Below are positions 1-12,370 of a DNA stretch of 64,000 nt, piece after piece. The stretch covers positions 17,116,099-17,180,098 of the forward strand of contig OX439133.1 in assembly GCA_949318235.1 (NCBI GenBank). Direction: 5' to 3'. Under the pieces are notes generated by a model. That model saw only the letters and a program-made list of their open reading frames with translations, ran no database searches and was not told where the DNA came from. The stretch comes from Ecdyonurus torrentis. Its lineage: Eukaryota > Arthropoda > Insecta > Ephemeroptera > Heptageniidae. The translations under genes and the position numbers were made by a program. Positions within the stretch are counted from its first letter, which is position 1. Every line of letters starts with the position of its first letter.

Positions 1-113
1 TGTTATTGTGCTACACTAATCCCAGTCCCAGTCAAGACATTGTCTTATCGATATTTAAGGACTTTCCAATTAATGTAAAAGTACACACGGGCCGGCCATT
101 TCACACAGTACCA
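1..113 (-). mobile_element. tRNA-derived SINE, 3' portion (truncated by window edge)
   Basis: This is the reverse complement of the 3' third of the SINE seen complete at 19625 and 27367. Shared marks are the stretch of repeated CCCAGT units, the segment pairing with GACAATGTCTTG, and the TTAATTGGAAAGTCC block. The tRNA-like head would lie outside this copy's preserved part; homology ends near 113. Confidence 0.8.
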
Positions 114-322
114 TTTCTTCTTTATTTTGGGTTTATATTATATTTTGCGGCCGTTCAGTTTGTGAGATATCAGATCAGTCGGTCACCTACTACTTTAAAC
201 AAAAAAACAAGAAAAAAATATTTATTTCTTAAAATTAGGAAAGTCTCATACTGTTTTCAGATCAGGGCACTTTGACTTGAAGATACTTGCCTTTACGAAT
301 AAAAATACACTACACATTCTTA

Positions 323-358
<36 letters not shown>

Positions 359-2147
359 CGCAACCTTTGTTGACTTCATGACTTCACTTAAAAGACACTT
401 TTCTTTTTTTAGAAATTCTTCAGCTACATTTTTTTTTTTTTTTTTTTTTGTGCAAAAGGTATGCCTTTGAAATTTATATTTCCAGTCTAATAGTATTGAC
501 ACGAATATATATACAATATGAAAATATCATTTTGAAATATCATCTTTTACGTAAATTTAACTGATAAAAAATATGACGTGATAAAATTTTGCAATATCAA
601 TAAAAAAACGTTCGTCAAATTGAATTCTTCCCCAGTGTCAATAACGTTCACGTTTTTATTGTTTTTGCCATGTTGCACATATTTGAATATTTTTGACATA
701 CGTAACAGTTCACTTTTTTTAAGGTAGTAGTTGACCAGCTGATATCTGACAAACTGGACAATCGTCAAATATAAAATTAACATCAAGTAAAGATGAAATG
801 TTACTTAAAAGTTTAGTTATGTCAAACATCTGAAAATATGGTCAAATATTGATGCTATTCAAATTTAAAGATAGCATGTAAATGTGAAAATTGAAATTTT
901 AGTGCCAACTTGTAAGCCAAATTATAAACGTTTGTTATTATTGAAAATACTTCATTCAATTTTTTTTTATATACTTATAGTATTTGTTTTGCAGGATATA
1001 AATAATGTAGACAGAATCATTGTGAAAATTAAGTTGCTCTTTTGACTATTTCCATTACAAGTCGGTCACACACTACGTAAAAATATATGTCACTATAATA
1101 TTGTTGTTGTTTACACTATTAATTCCTTAGTTCGTTTGTTATTCAATGGGTGCTAAAAAATATGCAATTGGGAAAAAATGGATATCTGCACTTTGAGATC
1201 TTTCAATAATTTTATTGATTGTTAAGTTTTTTTTTTCAAACAATTCTAAACATGTTTTTACTAACTGTGTTATATTCGATATTGAAAATCTTTTTTCTTT
1301 TTATCCCCCCCCCCCCCCCCCCCTATAAAAATTGTTTTTAGTTTTACTGTCTTTTAGGTTCATATTTCAAATTCTTACCATAGTTTAACCACGAGTGGTT
1401 TTAAAATAATATTAAATTGAATTGACTTTGCAAAAATATTAAAGTAAAAAATATATAGCTCTCTGTAAGTAAGAAATAATGAAACAATAGCCACTGTTGA
1501 GAGAGAGAGAGAGAGAGAGAGACACTTTATTGTGCACAAAATTCTCGCGATGTTTGAAACAGATGTGAGAAATGTTAATACGTGAAAAGTAGCTGGCTGA
1601 TACTGCATATGTATATTGGATATTATGGAATTTGAAATTCAATATACAAGTAGTCTCCAGGGACACAAATACAGTTCGGTCTGGTATAAATAAATCCACG
1701 ATCCACATAAAATTATGAGAAAACTTGTGATAACCTGTCAATCCCCTCAACATTACGTATGTAGGGTGAAGAAAGTTAACATATAGTATATTGGTGTTAT
1801 TGCACTGACAAAGTTTTTGTAGCAGATATCTTTTTATGTGTTTTCATAAAAGTTATAGCAACACGTCTTTCATGGGAACATAAACATAAATTATGAAAAA
1901 AAACAAAACTTTCGACTAACTTTAGTACAAACTTTACGAACATGCTTACGTGACGAAAATAAAGAAAAACATTGCAAAATTAAAATGTCTTATTCTTTGC
2001 TTTATTTTCATGTGATTATTTTTAATCAACATGCAATATGAATTATAAAAAGATTTCAGTCCTTTAATCTATTGCGTCGTATCAGTCGTATGGAATTATT
2101 ATATGACGATTTAAATAAAACTAGACAATAAAAGTAACTTCACTTAC
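114..2147. other. AT-rich non-coding stretch with simple repeats
   Basis: No gene or recognised transposon was found. It contains T-runs at 330-358 and 430-450, a run of 19 C at 1305-1323 and a short (GA)n tract at 1499-1522. The small open frames here have low-complexity, repeat-driven translations. Confidence 0.6.
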
Positions 2148-2445
2148 ATAGGGTGTATGCGAATGACGTCATATTTAATGCGCTTGGGCACCATACTGGA
2201 GTAGTGAATAACATTGCTCAGCATAATACAAACTTCGTTTTTGTCTTTTCTTTGCGAGAATGGTTCACTTTTTATTGTTGTTTCTTTCTCACATACTTGA
2301 GATACTAATTCAACCTATTATAACAACATCAATGCTCTCAAAATTATTGCTTAGTATTTTTAAACTGGCAAAATTAGTCATTTTCCTATGAAGCCCATGT
2401 TATTGAGTGATCCAAGATGGCGTTGATTTTAACATGTATGCATAA
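2148..2445 (-). mobile_element. Family A MITE, nearly complete
   Basis: It starts with TAGGGTGTATGC followed by the TGACGTCA octamer and ATTTAATGCGCTTGG, and ends with a decayed copy of the inverted terminus (CATGTATGCATA). Orientation is reversed relative to the form that starts TAGGGTGTATGCATTCATG. No coding capacity. Confidence 0.8.
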
Positions 2446-2512
2446 AATTAATTATCAATTAAGCTGAATTTAAGTATGAACTTTTGTATTTGTCATTAAA
2501 TACAAATCTTTA

Positions 2513-2515
<3 letters not shown>

Positions 2516-2576
<61 letters not shown>
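2516..2576. repeat. (CT)n microsatellite
   Basis: Uninterrupted CT dinucleotides for about 60 bp. Confidence 0.98.
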
Positions 2577-2577
<1 letters not shown>

Positions 2578-3028
2578 AACTTATAGGTGACATATGTATA
2601 CTTCTCTTGAAGGTCAAAGGTTGACAGTTTTCTCTCCCTTGTCAAAAACTTACGCATAATAATAAGTAAGAAGAAGAAGAAAATGTGAAAACTTTGAATT
2701 TATAAAGTTATGAGGTCTCCTTTCTGTATAATATAAAAATATATATAAATAAAAGTTTTTGTTCATATTTTCATATTCTATAATGATATACATCACACGT
2801 TTGTTTTACATTTTTATTACAAAGTAAATAATATTCAAAACTTATCAACAAGATTTTTGTGTTTCTAACTTTAACTTCATTTTTTTTTCTCTACCCAAGA
2901 AATCCACACTAAAATTTCAATTTAGGTGTAACTTGTTGCATTTGCCAAAAATCTCTGTAAATTTGCATGTGTGCTTTATGGAATTTTCAACTGATTCTCA
3001 TCGATAACATGGCTTTTCTACGGAGAAC

Positions 3029-3059
<31 letters not shown>

Positions 3060-3490
3060 GCATTTTTTGCATTTTTTGGGAAACCTAATAAAAGCATATA
3101 TACACCCTCTATATGTATAATTTATGGCAAATAAAGTTTGTTAATTTTATTATTTATTATAATTGATAAAAAAAAATTGTACTAAGCCTTTAATATCTTC
3201 TTTAAGCTGTCTTATTTTGCTTGCTTGTATTGTGTTTTTTTATTGTGAAATTTATATAAAAAGCAGTTTTTCAACTAAATTAAAACACTTCTATATTGTT
3301 TCTTCATGAATTTTTTTTAAATTCAAAAGCTTACTCTTTTTAAGCTAAATAAAAAGCAAAAGACGATTTTAAAATCAGTTATTAAATATTTTTTATTGCT
3401 AACTTTGAAAGTGTTTTGTTTTTATATCTATTTGAATCAGATTTTTAAATTTTTTTTACTTAAGTCTTAAATAATAATAATAATAAAACT
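2577..3490. other. AT-rich non-coding stretch
   Basis: Nothing gene-like is visible. It contains a T-run at about 3032-3059 and scattered A/T-rich low-complexity sequence. Confidence 0.5.
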
Positions 3491-3494
3491 AATT

Positions 3495-3830
3495 GATCAT
3501 GGTTGAGTGGTGAAGGCAGCTGACTCGTAACTCTGTACTCCTCAACTCCTCACCGAGTACAGGTTCAAGTCACTGCTGGGTGTGTACGTCAAGTGTGAGA
3601 GCACAACACGTTGCACGATGTATGTTTACATGCATTCCATGACGACGCACAGCATTTCAGATGTGCATGATCGATGTGATTGCACCGACCAGCCGGCCTT
3701 GAGTTTCCACGGTTTCTCTAGACTATAATGGCAAATGCCGGGCTGTATAATAAGATTGTAGTCGGCTTGAGTGTGCGATTTACATTGTACCTGTAAGACA
3801 ATGGTTTGACGAGACCATGGAGAGAAATTT
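3495..3830 (+). mobile_element. tRNA-derived SINE copy 1 (diverged)
   Basis: The head has a Pol III A-box-like GGTTGAGTGGTGAAGGC (about 3511) and a B-box-like GGTTCAAGTC (about 3562), as in Leu/Ser-type tRNAs. The body shares GTGAGAGCACAACACG, CATTCCATGACGACG and TTTCCACGGTTTCTCTAG with the copies at 19625 and 27367. The tail is diverged and stops near 3830. It lies about 135 bp upstream of the first receptor exon. The reverse-strand open frame here is an accident of the SINE. Confidence 0.85.
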
Positions 3831-3965
3831 AGCACAAAATCGCAATAACGCAACAACAAAAATAAAAAAAAAAAACTTATAGAAATATGTACTTAGACTA
3901 TCAATTAATCAGTATCGATTGCCATGAGTTACTTTACTGACCTTATTTTCCCCCCAATGTTTCAG

Positions 3966-4217
3966 GCGTCTTCCTCGGACCTGTATGTGACTATGTGATC
4001 GCTCCTGTGGCTCGCTACGCCGGTGTATGGGGAGTCCCTGTAGTTACTGCCGGAGGTCAAGCAGATGCCTTCCATCACAAGGCGAGTGGACAGTACCCCA
4101 GCTTAACTAGATTGATGGGCTCGTACTCGGCAGTGGGACATGCTCTCAAGTCTATTCTCAAAGAGTTTGGTTGGACCGTAGCTGGTTTACTGTACCATAA
4201 TCATGGCGTGGGCAGTG
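3966..4217 (+). CDS. Receptor exon: ANF-receptor ligand-binding domain (natriuretic peptide receptor / receptor guanylate cyclase-like)
   Basis: This internal coding exon encodes about 84 residues of the extracellular ligand-binding (periplasmic-binding-protein type I, ANF_receptor) domain. Visible family marks are VFLGPVCDYVIAPVARYAG, then VPVVTAGG, HHK, YPSLTRL and FGWTVAGLLYHN. These align in order with the GPVCEYAAAPVAR...HWS.AALVYSD block of vertebrate NPR-C and with NPR-A/B. The Cys in GPVC is a family-conserved position. The 3' splice site is a pyrimidine-rich tract ending TTTCAG; the 5' site is GTGAGT. The exon starts with the last two bases of a codon and ends with one base of the next (phase 1 at both ends). 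No start codon is implied: the signal peptide and N-terminus lie upstream, outside the window. Whether the full protein has a kinase-homology and guanylate-cyclase part or is a short NPR-C-type clearance receptor cannot be seen. Confidence 0.9.
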
Positions 4218-4676
<459 letters not shown>

Positions 4677-4823
4677 CACGAGGTCACTCACTCTGTCACT
4701 TCGCCCTCGCTGCAGTATTCACTGCTCTCAACTCCACCCCGGCACACAGATCTTTCGACCAAGAGAAAGTATCAGCCAGTGATTACCTGGATTTACTTCG
4801 ATCTATCTCACAAAGTGCAAGAA
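4677..4823 (+). CDS. Receptor exon: continuation of ANF-receptor domain
   Basis: This 147-bp exon follows the exon at 3966 in phase 1. The joined reading frame runs GVGS, then ARGHSLCHFALAAVF, then RSFDQEK and DYLDLLRSISQSAR. The SFD.EK...DLL..I..S.R pattern corresponds to the NPR-C region SFDETKD...IVRNIQASER, just before the conserved VVIMCA strand. A Cys in HSLCHF is in the expected region. The acceptor is CACAG and the donor is GTGAGT, with one base (A) of the next codon left over. The next exon should encode a VVIMCA-like strand. I did not find it in the rest of the window, so the following intron may exceed 59 kb or the assembly may be interrupted. Confidence 0.88.
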
Positions 4824-5370
4824 GTGAGTAACATATTTTGATTTTCTTTTCTCCGTTATGACTCCATGCATATCATGAACCTGCATTATACAGTATAAAT
4901 GATTTTTGTCTTTATTATAGTAGAACGTATTATTTCGTCTTACAGACCGTATTTTGTTTTATCATTTTCTATATTAATATATCGTCAATTAGCGTTTCGT
5001 AAGTTTATTGCTTTTATTTAAAATTTTACGACAAAATAATAATAACAATGGCATAATAACAAAAATATTTTTATAAAATATTAAGAAATAATTTTAAAAA
5101 AATAAAACATTTTAAGTGCCGCATTATTTTTTTTATTTAAATATTTTATATATATATTTTTTTTTTAAAGCTATATAGTATGTTTCATTTGTATAGAAAT
5201 AAGTTACAAATAATTTACACCAGGTAAATAAAATGAATATATTTTTTTTTAAATAAAAAATTTATATTTAATAATAAATTATGATGAAGTTTAAGTGATA
5301 AACTTAATGTAGTTTATTAGTTTCATTTGTTGAAAGAAATTTGAAAGGCAATTATTTGTTTGCTAAGCAA
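4824..5370. other. Start of a long intron, AT-rich
   Basis: No exon or recognised element was found. It is dominated by A/T runs. Confidence 0.5.
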
Positions 5371-5372
5371 GA

Positions 5373-5889
5373 GTATGCGGATGACGTCATATTTAATGTG
5401 CAGTGTGGCCACATGTGTCGATTTGTTGACAAACGTCGATTTTTAAAGCTTTAGACGATTTTTTTGGAATTTTGGCGATTTAATTTAACATTGAGGGTAC
5501 CTTGACACGCCCCCTTGACCCCCAATTCAGCCCCGGTTACGCCCCCTTTTGAGCCCTTTTGGCGATTTTCGTCGAAATTTCGCCGCCTAGCGGCGATTTT
5601 TAAAATTTCCATATTGTGCTTGTAGGCCATACTGGAGTAATGCATAACAATGCTCAGCATAGGACAAACTTCATTTAAGGCAATTTTCTTTGGGAAAGCG
5701 GTTGATTTTTTTTGTTCTTGTTATTTTTCTCATACTTGCGATACTAATTCAACATATTTACAGTATCAATGCTCTCAAAAATATTGCATAGTGGTTTTAA
5801 AGTAGCAAAATGAGTTTTTTCCCTATGTCACACATGTAATTGAGTTATCCAACATGGCGTCGACTTTAACATGAATGCATACACCCTAT
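5373..5889 (-). mobile_element. Family A MITE interrupted by another element
   Basis: The left end (TATGCGGATGACGTCAT) is split from the body (AGGCCATACTGGAGTAATG) by the insertion at 5402-5611. The body and right end (GCATACACCCTAT) are otherwise intact. Confidence 0.8.
5402..5611. mobile_element. Small insertion with hAT-like target duplication inside family A
   Basis: The insertion splits a family A copy. It is flanked by TAATGTGC (5394-5401) and TATTGTGC (5612-5619), 7 of 8 identical, which fits an 8-bp duplication. The left end AGTGTGGCCA resembles the CAGTGTGGCC start of hAT elements, but I do not see a matching inverted right end. The body has repeated GGCGATTTT motifs and is GC-richer than its surroundings. 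The reverse open frame here has no recognisable domain. Confidence 0.5.
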
Positions 5890-5937
5890 CGAACTTCAAG
5901 AATGTTAAGGGTCCCTTAATGTTACATAATAATTATT

Positions 5938-6222
5938 GGTGTATCCACATGACGTCATATTTAATGCGCTTGGACGCCATACTGAAGTAATGGGCAACAT
6001 TGCACAGCATAGGACAAACTTCATTTTGGCTATTATCTTTGGAGGATCGGTTAATTATTTTTCACACATATTTGAGATACTAATTCAACCTATTAACAAC
6101 ATTAATGTTTTCAAAAATATTGCTTAGTATTTTTAAACTGGCAAAATGAGTTATTTTCCTATGCGGTCCATGTTTAGGTTAGTCAACATGGTTGACTTTA
6201 ACATGAATGCATACACCCTATA
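5938..6222 (-). mobile_element. Family A MITE
   Basis: It runs from GTGTATCCACATGACGTCAT to GAATGCATACACCCTATA with internal TACTGAAGTAATGGG and ATGTTTTCAAAAATATTGC. The small open frame here is within the element. Confidence 0.85.
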
Positions 6223-6420
6223 GAACGAGGGGAAAGCTAAGGGTCCCCTAAATTTACACTAAGATTATAAGGAAATATTTTTTTTTTTTTTTTTTTTTTT
6301 AATGAGGTTTGAGAAAACTCGACCGATCATGGAGATATTTCAATGAGAAAGAATAAACACACTAGTGTTTGAAGCCATGGTCATTTTTTTAACCGATAAT
6401 TAACCTCCATAAGTCATGGA
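6223..6420 (+). mobile_element. Family J repeat fragment
   Basis: It shares GGGGAAAGCTAAGGGTCCCC, then ACATTACGCTTATGG-like and GAGAAAACT...GGAGATATTT segments with 21146-21366 (opposite strand) and 12060-12300. A T-run interrupts it. Confidence 0.5.
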
Positions 6421-7270
6421 TAATCGCCATTATATTTAGTACATGCAGTAAGTTTAATATTTTAATCACCTGAAGTGTTATGTAAAGAAAAATATTTCTT
6501 TGCAGAAAGAAAAAATCTAAAATCAAATAAATTGATATATAAATCGACTTTTGAAAAAACAAATTAAACTAAATATGCTATAACTATAATATCTAATGAA
6601 CCACTTGCAACGAAGTTTTTTTTTAATTAAACAACGCGTTTATGACAACAATTTTTCTTTAAGAAATACGTTTAAAATGTTTAAATTTTATTTTAAATAG
6701 TTCGTCCGTTGCCAATTAGTCCATTATATATGATACTATTAAAGGAGAGCTTAAGTAGTAAATTTTTTAAAAAGTTTGTTTTAAAATCTTGCGTATAATA
6801 ACATATATAAGCAGGGGGTACCTTAAACTATTGTGATTATATTTAAATTACATTATTTATATGATTTACCTTAATTACAAAATAATTACAAGCAAAGTCA
6901 ATTTTACATATTCCTCCACCTAAACCCCTCTTTAAAGGATAATTAATTTTATTAATTGAATTTCCAATGTATTCTGTATGCTGACCGATCCATTGTTTTT
7001 CAATTAAAATTTGCATTTCATTACCAATGTCAATTTTTGGTTATATTAATTTTCATTTACATTAACCAAATTAAATTGGTATTTTTTACCTAAATTTTAT
7101 TTCAATAAAAAGGTTGGATTTATTATTATTTGTAAATTTTTTTAAAAATATTTTGCATAATATTTAATTACATTTTTCTTGCTATTGTTATTGTGTGCTT
7201 TCTTATGTGTATTATTAATACGTGTTTTAAATTTTTATTGATAAAACTGATATTTTATTTTCATTTTATT
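6421..7270. other. AT-rich non-coding stretch
   Basis: No gene, RNA or recognised element was found. Confidence 0.5.
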
Positions 7271-7275
7271 GATTG

Positions 7276-7419
<144 letters not shown>

Positions 7420-7670
7420 TTTTTGTTATTTATATTTATTTATTATTGTTACAGTGGCAATCAGTATTGAAAGTACACCTAAACTTGAAGTAACACCAAC
7501 ACTCTAGAATTATAACATATTGCACTTACTATCAATTATAATCTTCACGTTTATAGAGGTTGCTGGAGATGACAGTTCAGTTTTTATCCCTATTATTTGA
7601 ATAGAGAGAGAGAGAAAGCCTTCATTCCATGGATATAAGCTGTTTCTAGGGTAGAAAGGAGGATATACTA

Positions 7671-7835
7671 TTAACTTATAAAGGAACAACTGTTTTGAGG
7701 CCGACATTAAGTGATTTTGCTCACACTCGCCTCCGTTTCACCATCCTGCGCATGCGTTGTAAGTAGAAACGGAAGCGGATGTGACTGACATTGCTTAAAG
7801 TCGGCCTCAAAACAATTGTTCCTTTATAAGTCAAT
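7671..7835. mobile_element. Family D foldback MITE, copy 1
   Basis: Near-palindrome of about 165 bp with ends TTATAAAGGAACAACTG and its complement, followed inward by TTTTGAGGCCGAC. The centre carries TGCGCATGCG, an NRF-1-like site. The second copy is at 58064. Confidence 0.8.
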
Positions 7836-7865
7836 AGAACATTTTATTAGAAATATTCTACCAGA

Positions 7866-8690
7866 TACCAGATATATATACCAATTTGCCTAAATGTAAA
7901 ATCTCGGCCTAACTTTGAGCCAATCAGGTCTCGAGTTTTACGTTACGTGATCACAACAAGCCAATCAGCAAACTGCATCGTTCGGTTTAACATTCAAGGA
8001 AGCTTTAAATGGTGGATCTTATCATAATCTTGTAATATAGAAACCTTATTCGTTTATACGTTATTCACTCTAAGAAAATAATCATTGAACAGCGTGTAGA
8101 CAGTTTTGCAATGCTTTAAGTATTGTGAAATCAACGGTTATAACGTTACTAAACGTTGAAATTTTAACGATAAAAACGTTAGTGACGTCACAAGCGTTGG
8201 GACTGAATGGAAAAAATTTAGATTTGTAACGTCGACGTTTAACAGTGTGATTCTAACGCTTGTGACGTCATTTATGCTTTTATCGTTAGATTGTCAACGT
8301 TAAGTGACGTCATAACCGTTGATTGCACAATATTTAAAAACATTGCAAAACTGTGTATGTACAAGTTTTTCAACGATAATTTTTCAAAATGAAAGATATT
8401 ATAATACCAGATAAAGACATAAATGTTCTCTGCTACTAAAATGACGATCAACTTTGGTTATTCAAATATAATGCGCATTTTTTGATGCAAGAAAACATGG
8501 TTTACGAACAATATTATAATTAACCATTTTAGGCTACAGTGAAATTTAAACCAAGCACTTTGATACAAGTTCGTTGGTTTATTTTGGTCACGTGACTTTC
8601 AACTCTAGCGCTGATTGGTTCAATGTTAGGCCGAGCTTAAAAATTGGAGCAAATTGGCATATTTTTCTGTACAATCTTGGAACTTGCGAA
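7866..8690. mobile_element. Diverged foldback (family L) with CRE-rich core
   Basis: The outer arms pair imperfectly: CCAATTTGCC and TCTCGGCCTAAC near 7880-7915 against GTTAGGCCGAGC and CAAATTGGCA near 8625-8660. The inner arms (about 8105-8350) pair better: GCAATGCTTTAA.TATTGTG and AACGGTTATAACGTTA against their complements. Three TGACGTCA octamers lie in the core (about 8201, 8262 and 8304). Part of the right half (CTACTAAAATGACGATCAAC) recurs at 33656. Confidence 0.6.
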
Positions 8691-8839
8691 GAGACGATGC
8701 TGCCGTTTGGTTTCAAAATCCTTAGGACTGAAAAAAAATCATATTTAAAGTATAACACTAACATAAATTATGAAATAAAAATAAAAGTAAACATGAAAAT
8801 AAACCAACTTTACCTAAATTCTTATTTATGTCTTCATAG

Positions 8840-8938
8840 CTTTTCTTTCTTTTTTTTTTTTTTTTTTTTTTCTTTTCTTTTTTTTTTTTTTTTTTTTTTC
8901 TTCTTTTTTTTTCTTTTTTTTTTCTTCTTTTTCTTTAC
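8840..8938. repeat. T-rich low-complexity tract
   Basis: About 100 bp of T with a few C interruptions. Confidence 0.95.
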
Positions 8939-9037
8939 TCGTTTATATTTAGGTATTATTTTTAAGTTATGTATTATGTGTGTTGTAAATGTCCCGCTTG
9001 CTTGGCTGTGTTAGAGTTTTATTTTCTTCACTTTCAG

Positions 9038-9067
9038 GTGCTGTTTTTTCTAGCATTAACACGCAAG
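9038..9067 (+). CDS. Possible 30-nt microexon of the receptor gene
   Basis: A pyrimidine tract ending CTTTCAG is followed by 30 bases and GTAAGA. Read in phase 1 from the exon ending at 4823, it would add ten residues (SAVFSSINTQ) and leave phase 1, so it is symmetrical and skippable. Against it: the family normally continues straight into the VVIMCA strand here, and short AG...GT pairs occur by chance in 59 kb. Confidence 0.18.
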
Positions 9068-9278
9068 GTAAGAAGAATAAGTAACATTATGGAGAATGAA
9101 AGTTACAACAAATTTGAATTTTAAATATATTGAATGTTAGATGTATTTTTTTTTCTATAAGATCGATTTCAGATTTGTACAATGAACACCCTAGATTTTA
9201 TAACAATTTATTTACATTTCAATAAAGTTAAAAATATAGCCGTATGATCATACTGTATCTTTTATATTTTATTATTAT

Positions 9279-9620
9279 TTAAAGGCATAGACCACATAAA
9301 ACAACATTTGCTTTTTAATGAATAAACACAAAATGGGATTTTCAAAACTGATGACAATATTTACCAAAATGTAAATGTGGCCCCACAAGAGAGCGTGAAA
9401 ATACTGTAAAGTATGCAATTTGCGTGACTATTTCTGTTTATGACGTCAGAAACAGGCAAAAATTAGTATGAAAATGTTGAGCGGTTTGCATAAGTCGAAA
9501 CTTTCTGATCACTGCGACAGAGCTACAGTTGGGTTTTGAGACCAATTAATGTTATTTATGTAAGTCCCATCAAGTGTTTCATGATATAATACTAATGTTT
9601 TCATTTTGTCTATGCCTTTA
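9279..9620 (+). mobile_element. Family B MITE
   Basis: TTAA-bounded element with ends AAGGCATAGACCAC and GTCTATGCCTTTA. Internal marks are GGCCCCACAAGAGAGCGTG, TATGACGTCAGAAAC and CAGTTGGGTTTTGAGAC. About 340 bp, no coding capacity. Confidence 0.88.
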
Positions 9621-10019
9621 GTTACTGAAATTTAAGAACAAAGTTTGAACAAAATATTTAAAATCTTGCTCTAAAAGAAGCAGAAATAAAAAGAACAGTT
9701 AGAACAATATGACATTTTACTTTCATTCTCTACATTTAGAGCTGCTTGTTAAACTAAAACTCATGACACAATCGATTGTAATAATACAGATTTTTGACGT
9801 TATTTCTACAGGCTTTTCATATGTTTTATATAGAATGGTTTCACTGATTATTGTACTTGAAGTCTGCGTAAATCGATGACATATTTTAGGCAGAAAAGTA
9901 CGTAACAAATAACATAGAAAGTACAGCACTCTTGTTTTTTACTAAAACACTAAAAAATTTGTTATTTACTTTCAAAAATTAAAATAATAATAATAATAAT
10001 AATAATAATAAAGATTCAC

Positions 10020-10150
10020 GTAAATAATGAATTACGTAATTTGTGCTCCATTCAGCATCAACTCATTATAGCATACATGCTAAATTAGACCAACACAAAA
10101 AAATATGCTGTTATTTATGCTTTATTTATTATATAGGAGGTACAGCATAG
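10020..10150. repeat. Family K-like fragment
   Basis: It contains GAATTACGTAATTTGTGCTCC and further GCATA/GCTAAATTAGA motifs, resembling the insert at 35765-35945. Confidence 0.4.
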
Positions 10151-10405
10151 ATTTTCTTGTGTTGAAAGTAAGCTATCATAATTATTTCATATTTATAATC
10201 ACGTTCGAGTTTAAGAAAAAAAAATCAAGTTATTTTAATTCAACGTTTTTATCTGTTTGCCTTAAATGATAATAGCGTGAATATTAAATAATATCAAATT
10301 AGTGAACAAAAAATTCGTTCATCAGCTTGTCTATTGATTAATCGATTAATGTAAATCGATTAATTTATCTGATAATCAGTCAACCGTTTGATTTAATTAA
10401 TCAAT

Positions 10406-10589
<184 letters not shown>

Positions 10590-10723
10590 ACTAAAATTAA
10601 TGAGATGTGGGAAGAATATGGACTGGAAAGCACAACACAAAGATTGTGGAATAAGAAGAAGAAAAAAAAAAGACAAATCTGTCCCAACAATTGACAATGC
10701 AGTCTGACAAGTGCTCTTACATT

Positions 10724-10796
<73 letters not shown>
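10724..10796. repeat. (GA)n microsatellite
   Basis: About 36 GA units, 136 bp after the previous tract. Confidence 0.98.
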
Positions 10797-10800
<4 letters not shown>

Positions 10801-10951
10801 TGTTGAAGGAGCAATCGCTGAATAGCAACTACTTGACCGTAGCTTTGTGGTCATACCATGACTTGTGGCTATAGCTTTTGTGGCTGCATAGTCAATATGA
10901 AGGTGTATTAACTTGACCATGTAATTTATCATACAGAAGTGGAAGAAATGT

Positions 10952-11255
10952 TTAAAGGCATAGACCAGAAAAAAATCAGCATTTACATCGCTAAATACTT
11001 GATGGGGCTTAACATTAATCTGTCTAGCAGTGATCATAAAATTCAACTTACGCAACCCGAACAACATTTGTTTTGCCTGTTTCTGATGTTTTAAATAGAG
11101 ATATGCACACAAATAGAATAATTTTACGTTATTTTTCACTCTCTTGTGAGGCCATATTTACATTCCAGAAAAAATTGTAATCAGTTTTTGTAGATCCTAT
11201 ATTGTGTTTAAGCTTTAAAAAAGCTCGAGTTGTTTCATGTGGTCTATGCCTTTAA
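10952..11255 (-). mobile_element. Family B MITE, internally shortened
   Basis: TTAA at both ends with AAGGCATAGACCAG and GTGGTCTATGCCTTTAA. The usual central TGACGTCA is degraded here (CTGATGTTTTAAA). Confidence 0.8.
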
Positions 11256-11806
11256 GACAATATTGAAATTGCAACGAAATGTACACATACCTTTGTTTTA
11301 CAGTTAATTAATGCATTTATAAAATTATCAAGGTCATTTAATTATTTCTTATTTAGCAGTTAAACTAAACTTATACTTCACAAGTTTTATATAATTTTCA
11401 AGCTATTAAATACACATAAAAAGTGATTTTTTTTTTTTTGCATTTTTTTTAATGACGTAAAAATGTAATAGTGTCACTAGTATGTGTGTCAATTAAAGTC
11501 TGCAACTCCCCCTCCCCCTTTTTATTTTTTAATTACTTTGAACATACAGTAGTGTTGTAACCAAGGATGCAAGGTCATGCAATGATATAAAAAAGACAGT
11601 AAATTAGAGTTGCTCTGAAGTTTTACTGTGCACTATTGATTGGTTACAAATATTACGTCACTTACTGCAACATGTAGTGCAAGAAATACACACCTCAATA
11701 AAAACATCCATAGAAAGTATTTTTATGTAGAAAATACCAAGATGTATAAAAATATTATATAGAAGGTGTTTGCCTAGGTAGCATCAGGTACGCAACTTCA
11801 CACAAG

Positions 11807-12061
11807 GTGAATCAAAACAAGAGGAGAAATTTCAAGCGCCGAAAGAGGGGAAATTTTTTGTCCCTCCTCCTCTTCCAGGTACATAATGTATTGTACCTGA
11901 GAGACCACGTGGGTCTGTTGACTGTCACCTGGTATGACGTATGTCAAAAATTACAAGTTTTACGAAGGGAACTGAGTTCTGAAGACAGTAAAGGGCGTAT
12001 TACCTTCTGTTATACACCTTGGAAAATACTACTATTAACGTGCGATGATTTGGTCAACTAA
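11807..12061 (+). other. Unrecognised 84-codon open frame
   Basis: The frame reads MNQNKRRNFKRR..., then VHNVLYLRDHVGLLTVTWYD and KLQVLRRELSSEDSKGR. I do not recognise it. A pyrimidine-rich CTCCTCCTCTTCCAG at about 11870 could be a splice acceptor for this frame in phase 0, but that does not fit the phase-1 donor at 4823. It is not obviously repeat-derived, so it is listed as an orphan; a chance open frame is the likeliest explanation. Confidence 0.15.
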
Positions 12062-12310
12062 AAAGTTTCTATCAATAAAAGTCATTTTTACCGATTTTCT
12101 TTTTCTGTCTTAAAACACGTAAAAGTAAGTTTATTAGTATTCCTTATATAAATATCTCCAGAATCAGTGCAGCAGATTTCTAAAAAAACTAATACTAATA
12201 ATAACAATAATAACGTGTTTCTCTCCATAAGAGCAATGTTAAATTAAGGGACCCTTAGCTTTTTCTCCGCGCAATACCAATAAGCTCCATTATCAGAAAT
12301 TTAGGTGATG
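12060..12310 (-). mobile_element. Family J repeat
   Basis: Shares AAAACACGTAAAAGTA, TATCTCCAGAATC, CATAAGAGCAATGTTAAATT and GGGACCCTTAGCTTT with 21146-21366. The CATTTTTACCGAT end corresponds to the TTATCGGTTT terminus. Confidence 0.6.
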
Positions 12311-12370
12311 ACAGCTTTGAAATTTGCACTCTTAGCATCCTTAACCTAGAAAGAAAAGAAGAAGTAGAAA

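Noticed and set aside
3626..3859. Minus-strand 77-codon frame near the receptor exon
   Set aside because: It overlaps a SINE in antisense and has no domain.
11870..11930. Possible receptor exon after CCTCCTCTTCCAG
   Set aside because: Read in the required phase 1 it hits a stop at the third codon. In phase 0 it shows no similarity to the receptor family.
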